Of a DNA stretch of 22,112 bases, positions 21,414 to 22,112 are shown piece after piece. The notes under the pieces were generated by a model, which was given only the letters and a program-made list of their open reading frames with translations, was not told where the DNA came from and searched no databases. The position numbers and the translations under genes were made by a program. Within the stretch, counting starts at the first letter, position 1. Each line of letters opens with the position of its first letter. The DNA is from a virus, in IMG/VR virus record IMGVR_UViG_3300036770_002324, positions 1 through 22,112 of that record; one strand, 5' to 3'.

Positions 21414-21639
21414 AAAAACCTTCACGCCAAGCCTGCTCCCAAGCAATACACCACAGATCGTATGACCCATCGAGCGGAAACTTAAAATCTTCTTTGCCTT
21501 TCATCACGGCCTTGACATCTCGCCGCTTGATAAATGCTTCCCAAGCTTTGTCTCGTTCGTGGTTGACGATGGGTACGTCATCAAACAATCCTTTCCTACC
21601 GCCTTTAGCTTTTTGATACTTGTTGTGATCACCACTCAT
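21370..21639 (-). CDS. Small aromatic-rich phage protein of unknown function
   Basis: This is an 89-aa protein starting at ATG 21639 through an ATGA overlap with the upstream gene, with AGGAG upstream. The N-terminus is basic and probably flexible (KYQKAKGGRKGL). The C-terminal half contains DLWCIAWEQAWREGFYDGW, a helix dense in Trp/Tyr/Phe. That pattern vaguely recalls small ribosome- or RNA-binding proteins such as ribosome modulation factor, but the resemblance is weak. Its end overlaps the next gene. No function is assigned. Confidence 0.6.
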   Translation of the reverse strand: MSGDHNKYQKAKGGRKGLFDDVPIVNHERDKAWEAFIKRRDVKAVMKGKEDFKFPLDGSYDLWCIAWEQAWREGFYDGWKEAGGKIREP

Positions 21640-21881
21640 TGCTTACTCCTTGCTCTTATGGCTTCAGCGCACATCGCTGCAAGACCTTTGGTGTAATACT
21701 TTTCAAAAACTTCTTGTCGTTCCTCACACACTCTTGCACACGCCTCACGCTCATGGGCCACAGCACGATTGTAGAAGTCCGTTATTTCGCTGATCCCCCA
21801 ACGTGCTGGCTCGGTGTAGTTCTCACCTGCTCTTATGAGTCCGACTTCTTGTGCAAGCTTGATGATTTCTTCTTGTTTCAT
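21636..21881 (-). CDS. Small phage protein with EREACAxVC motif, paralog of the next upstream gene
   Basis: This is an 81-aa protein joined to both neighbours by ATGA overlaps, with AAGGGG 6 bases before the ATG. The N-terminus is a short helix (MKQEEIIKLAQEVGLI). The centre holds AHEREACARVCEE, and the C-terminus AAMCAEAIRARSKQ. The last two blocks recur in the neighbouring gene product. Small proteins with this His/Ala-Glu-Arg-Glu-Ala-Cys signature are common in phage early regions; I know no established function. It is probably helical with three nearby cysteines, but I cannot say whether they bind metal. Confidence 0.65.
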   Translation of the reverse strand: MKQEEIIKLAQEVGLIRAGENYTEPARWGISEITDFYNRAVAHEREACARVCEERQEVFEKYYTKGLAAMCAEAIRARSKQ

Positions 21882-22112
21882 TTATTTCCCCTTGCTCGGA
21901 TTGCTTGCGCGGCCACCTTTGTAATGTCTGACGCATATTCAGGATGTACAGCAAGCACATCACAAACCTTCGCACACGCCTCACGCTCTGCTGCTGCGAC
22001 AAGTGCGGCGAAGCGTTCAAGCTCCTCAACAGCTAAGTGGACAAGGAGCCCACCTTCTTCGTAAGAACTCCCTACCAACTGAACGCCGGAGATGTTTCGC
22101 CCAACGTACAAA
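21878..22112 (-). CDS. Small phage protein with EREACAKVC motif (5' end uncertain, at window edge)
   Basis: The frame is open to the right edge; a TTG at 22111 is the first candidate start seen, but the real start may lie outside the window or inside the frame. The product includes EELERFAALVAAAEREACAK and AAQAIRARGNK, matching the signature of the adjacent downstream gene, and ends in an ATGA overlap with it. The residues before LERFAALVAA are not conserved-looking, so the true start could be internal. Function unknown. Confidence 0.55.
   Translation of the reverse strand, partial: LYVGRNISGVQLVGSSYEEGGLLVHLAVEELERFAALVAAAEREACAKVCDVLAVHPEYASDITKVAAQAIRARGNK

Overview
The window is a piece of a tailed double-stranded DNA phage genome (Caudoviricetes), free or integrated, with no cellular housekeeping genes. 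It shows tightly packed genes with 1-5 base gaps or ATGA/TTGA overlaps, Ala/Gly-rich virion proteins, a giant polyvalent virion protein, and a primase-helicase/nuclease/SNF2 helicase replication set. The ribosome binding sites are ordinary Shine-Dalgarno type, and an FtsK-gamma domain very like those of proteobacteria suggests a proteobacterial host. The small accessory genes resemble those of environmental podovirus-like phages. Host and morphology are inferences.

Left half (1-13981, + strand). Four genes follow one another with almost no gaps. The first three (508+, 636 and about 545 aa) are virion proteins, probably internal, tail-associated or ejected, and they share a recurring Gly-Gly-Ile/Gly-rich element. 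The fourth is a 2943-aa polyvalent protein. In order it carries two 23-residue repeats, a hydrophobic helical region, a charged linker, an FtsK-gamma winged helix, a possible ART-like region, a first HExxH zincin, an HSP90/MutL-type (GHKL) ATPase, a second zincin (HELAH...HGxxF), a PLxRFG-type segment and hydrophobic C-terminal helices. This layout fits an ejected protein that enters the host with the DNA.

Junction (13982-14038). The two gene blocks converge. A hairpin with a U-tract for the leftward transcript lies inside the last codons of the giant + strand gene. A 9-codon mini-ORF with a good RBS lies in the gap.

Right half (14039-22112, - strand). This is an early/replication module. 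From upstream (right) to downstream (left) it holds small unknown genes, including two tandem paralogs, then an SH3-like small protein, a RecB/Cas4-type nuclease with an apparent Fe-S cysteine set, an HNH-like protein, a small protein and an SNF2-type helicase. An internal sigma70-type promoter with a palindrome over its -35 follows. It drives a coiled-coil protein, a Cys-motif protein that may bind ssDNA, a small HTH protein, a 948-aa primase-helicase and a small conserved protein. No DNA polymerase, lysis gene, integrase, tRNA or CRISPR array is visible. The polymerase would be expected beyond the right edge.

Most notable are the combination of FtsK-gamma, GHKL ATPase and two zincins in one virion protein, a markedly AT-rich stretch around the GHKL module, a nested perfect hairpin inside the HTH coding sequence, and the promoter/operator at 18623-18657. 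No intergenic stretch exceeds 60 bases.
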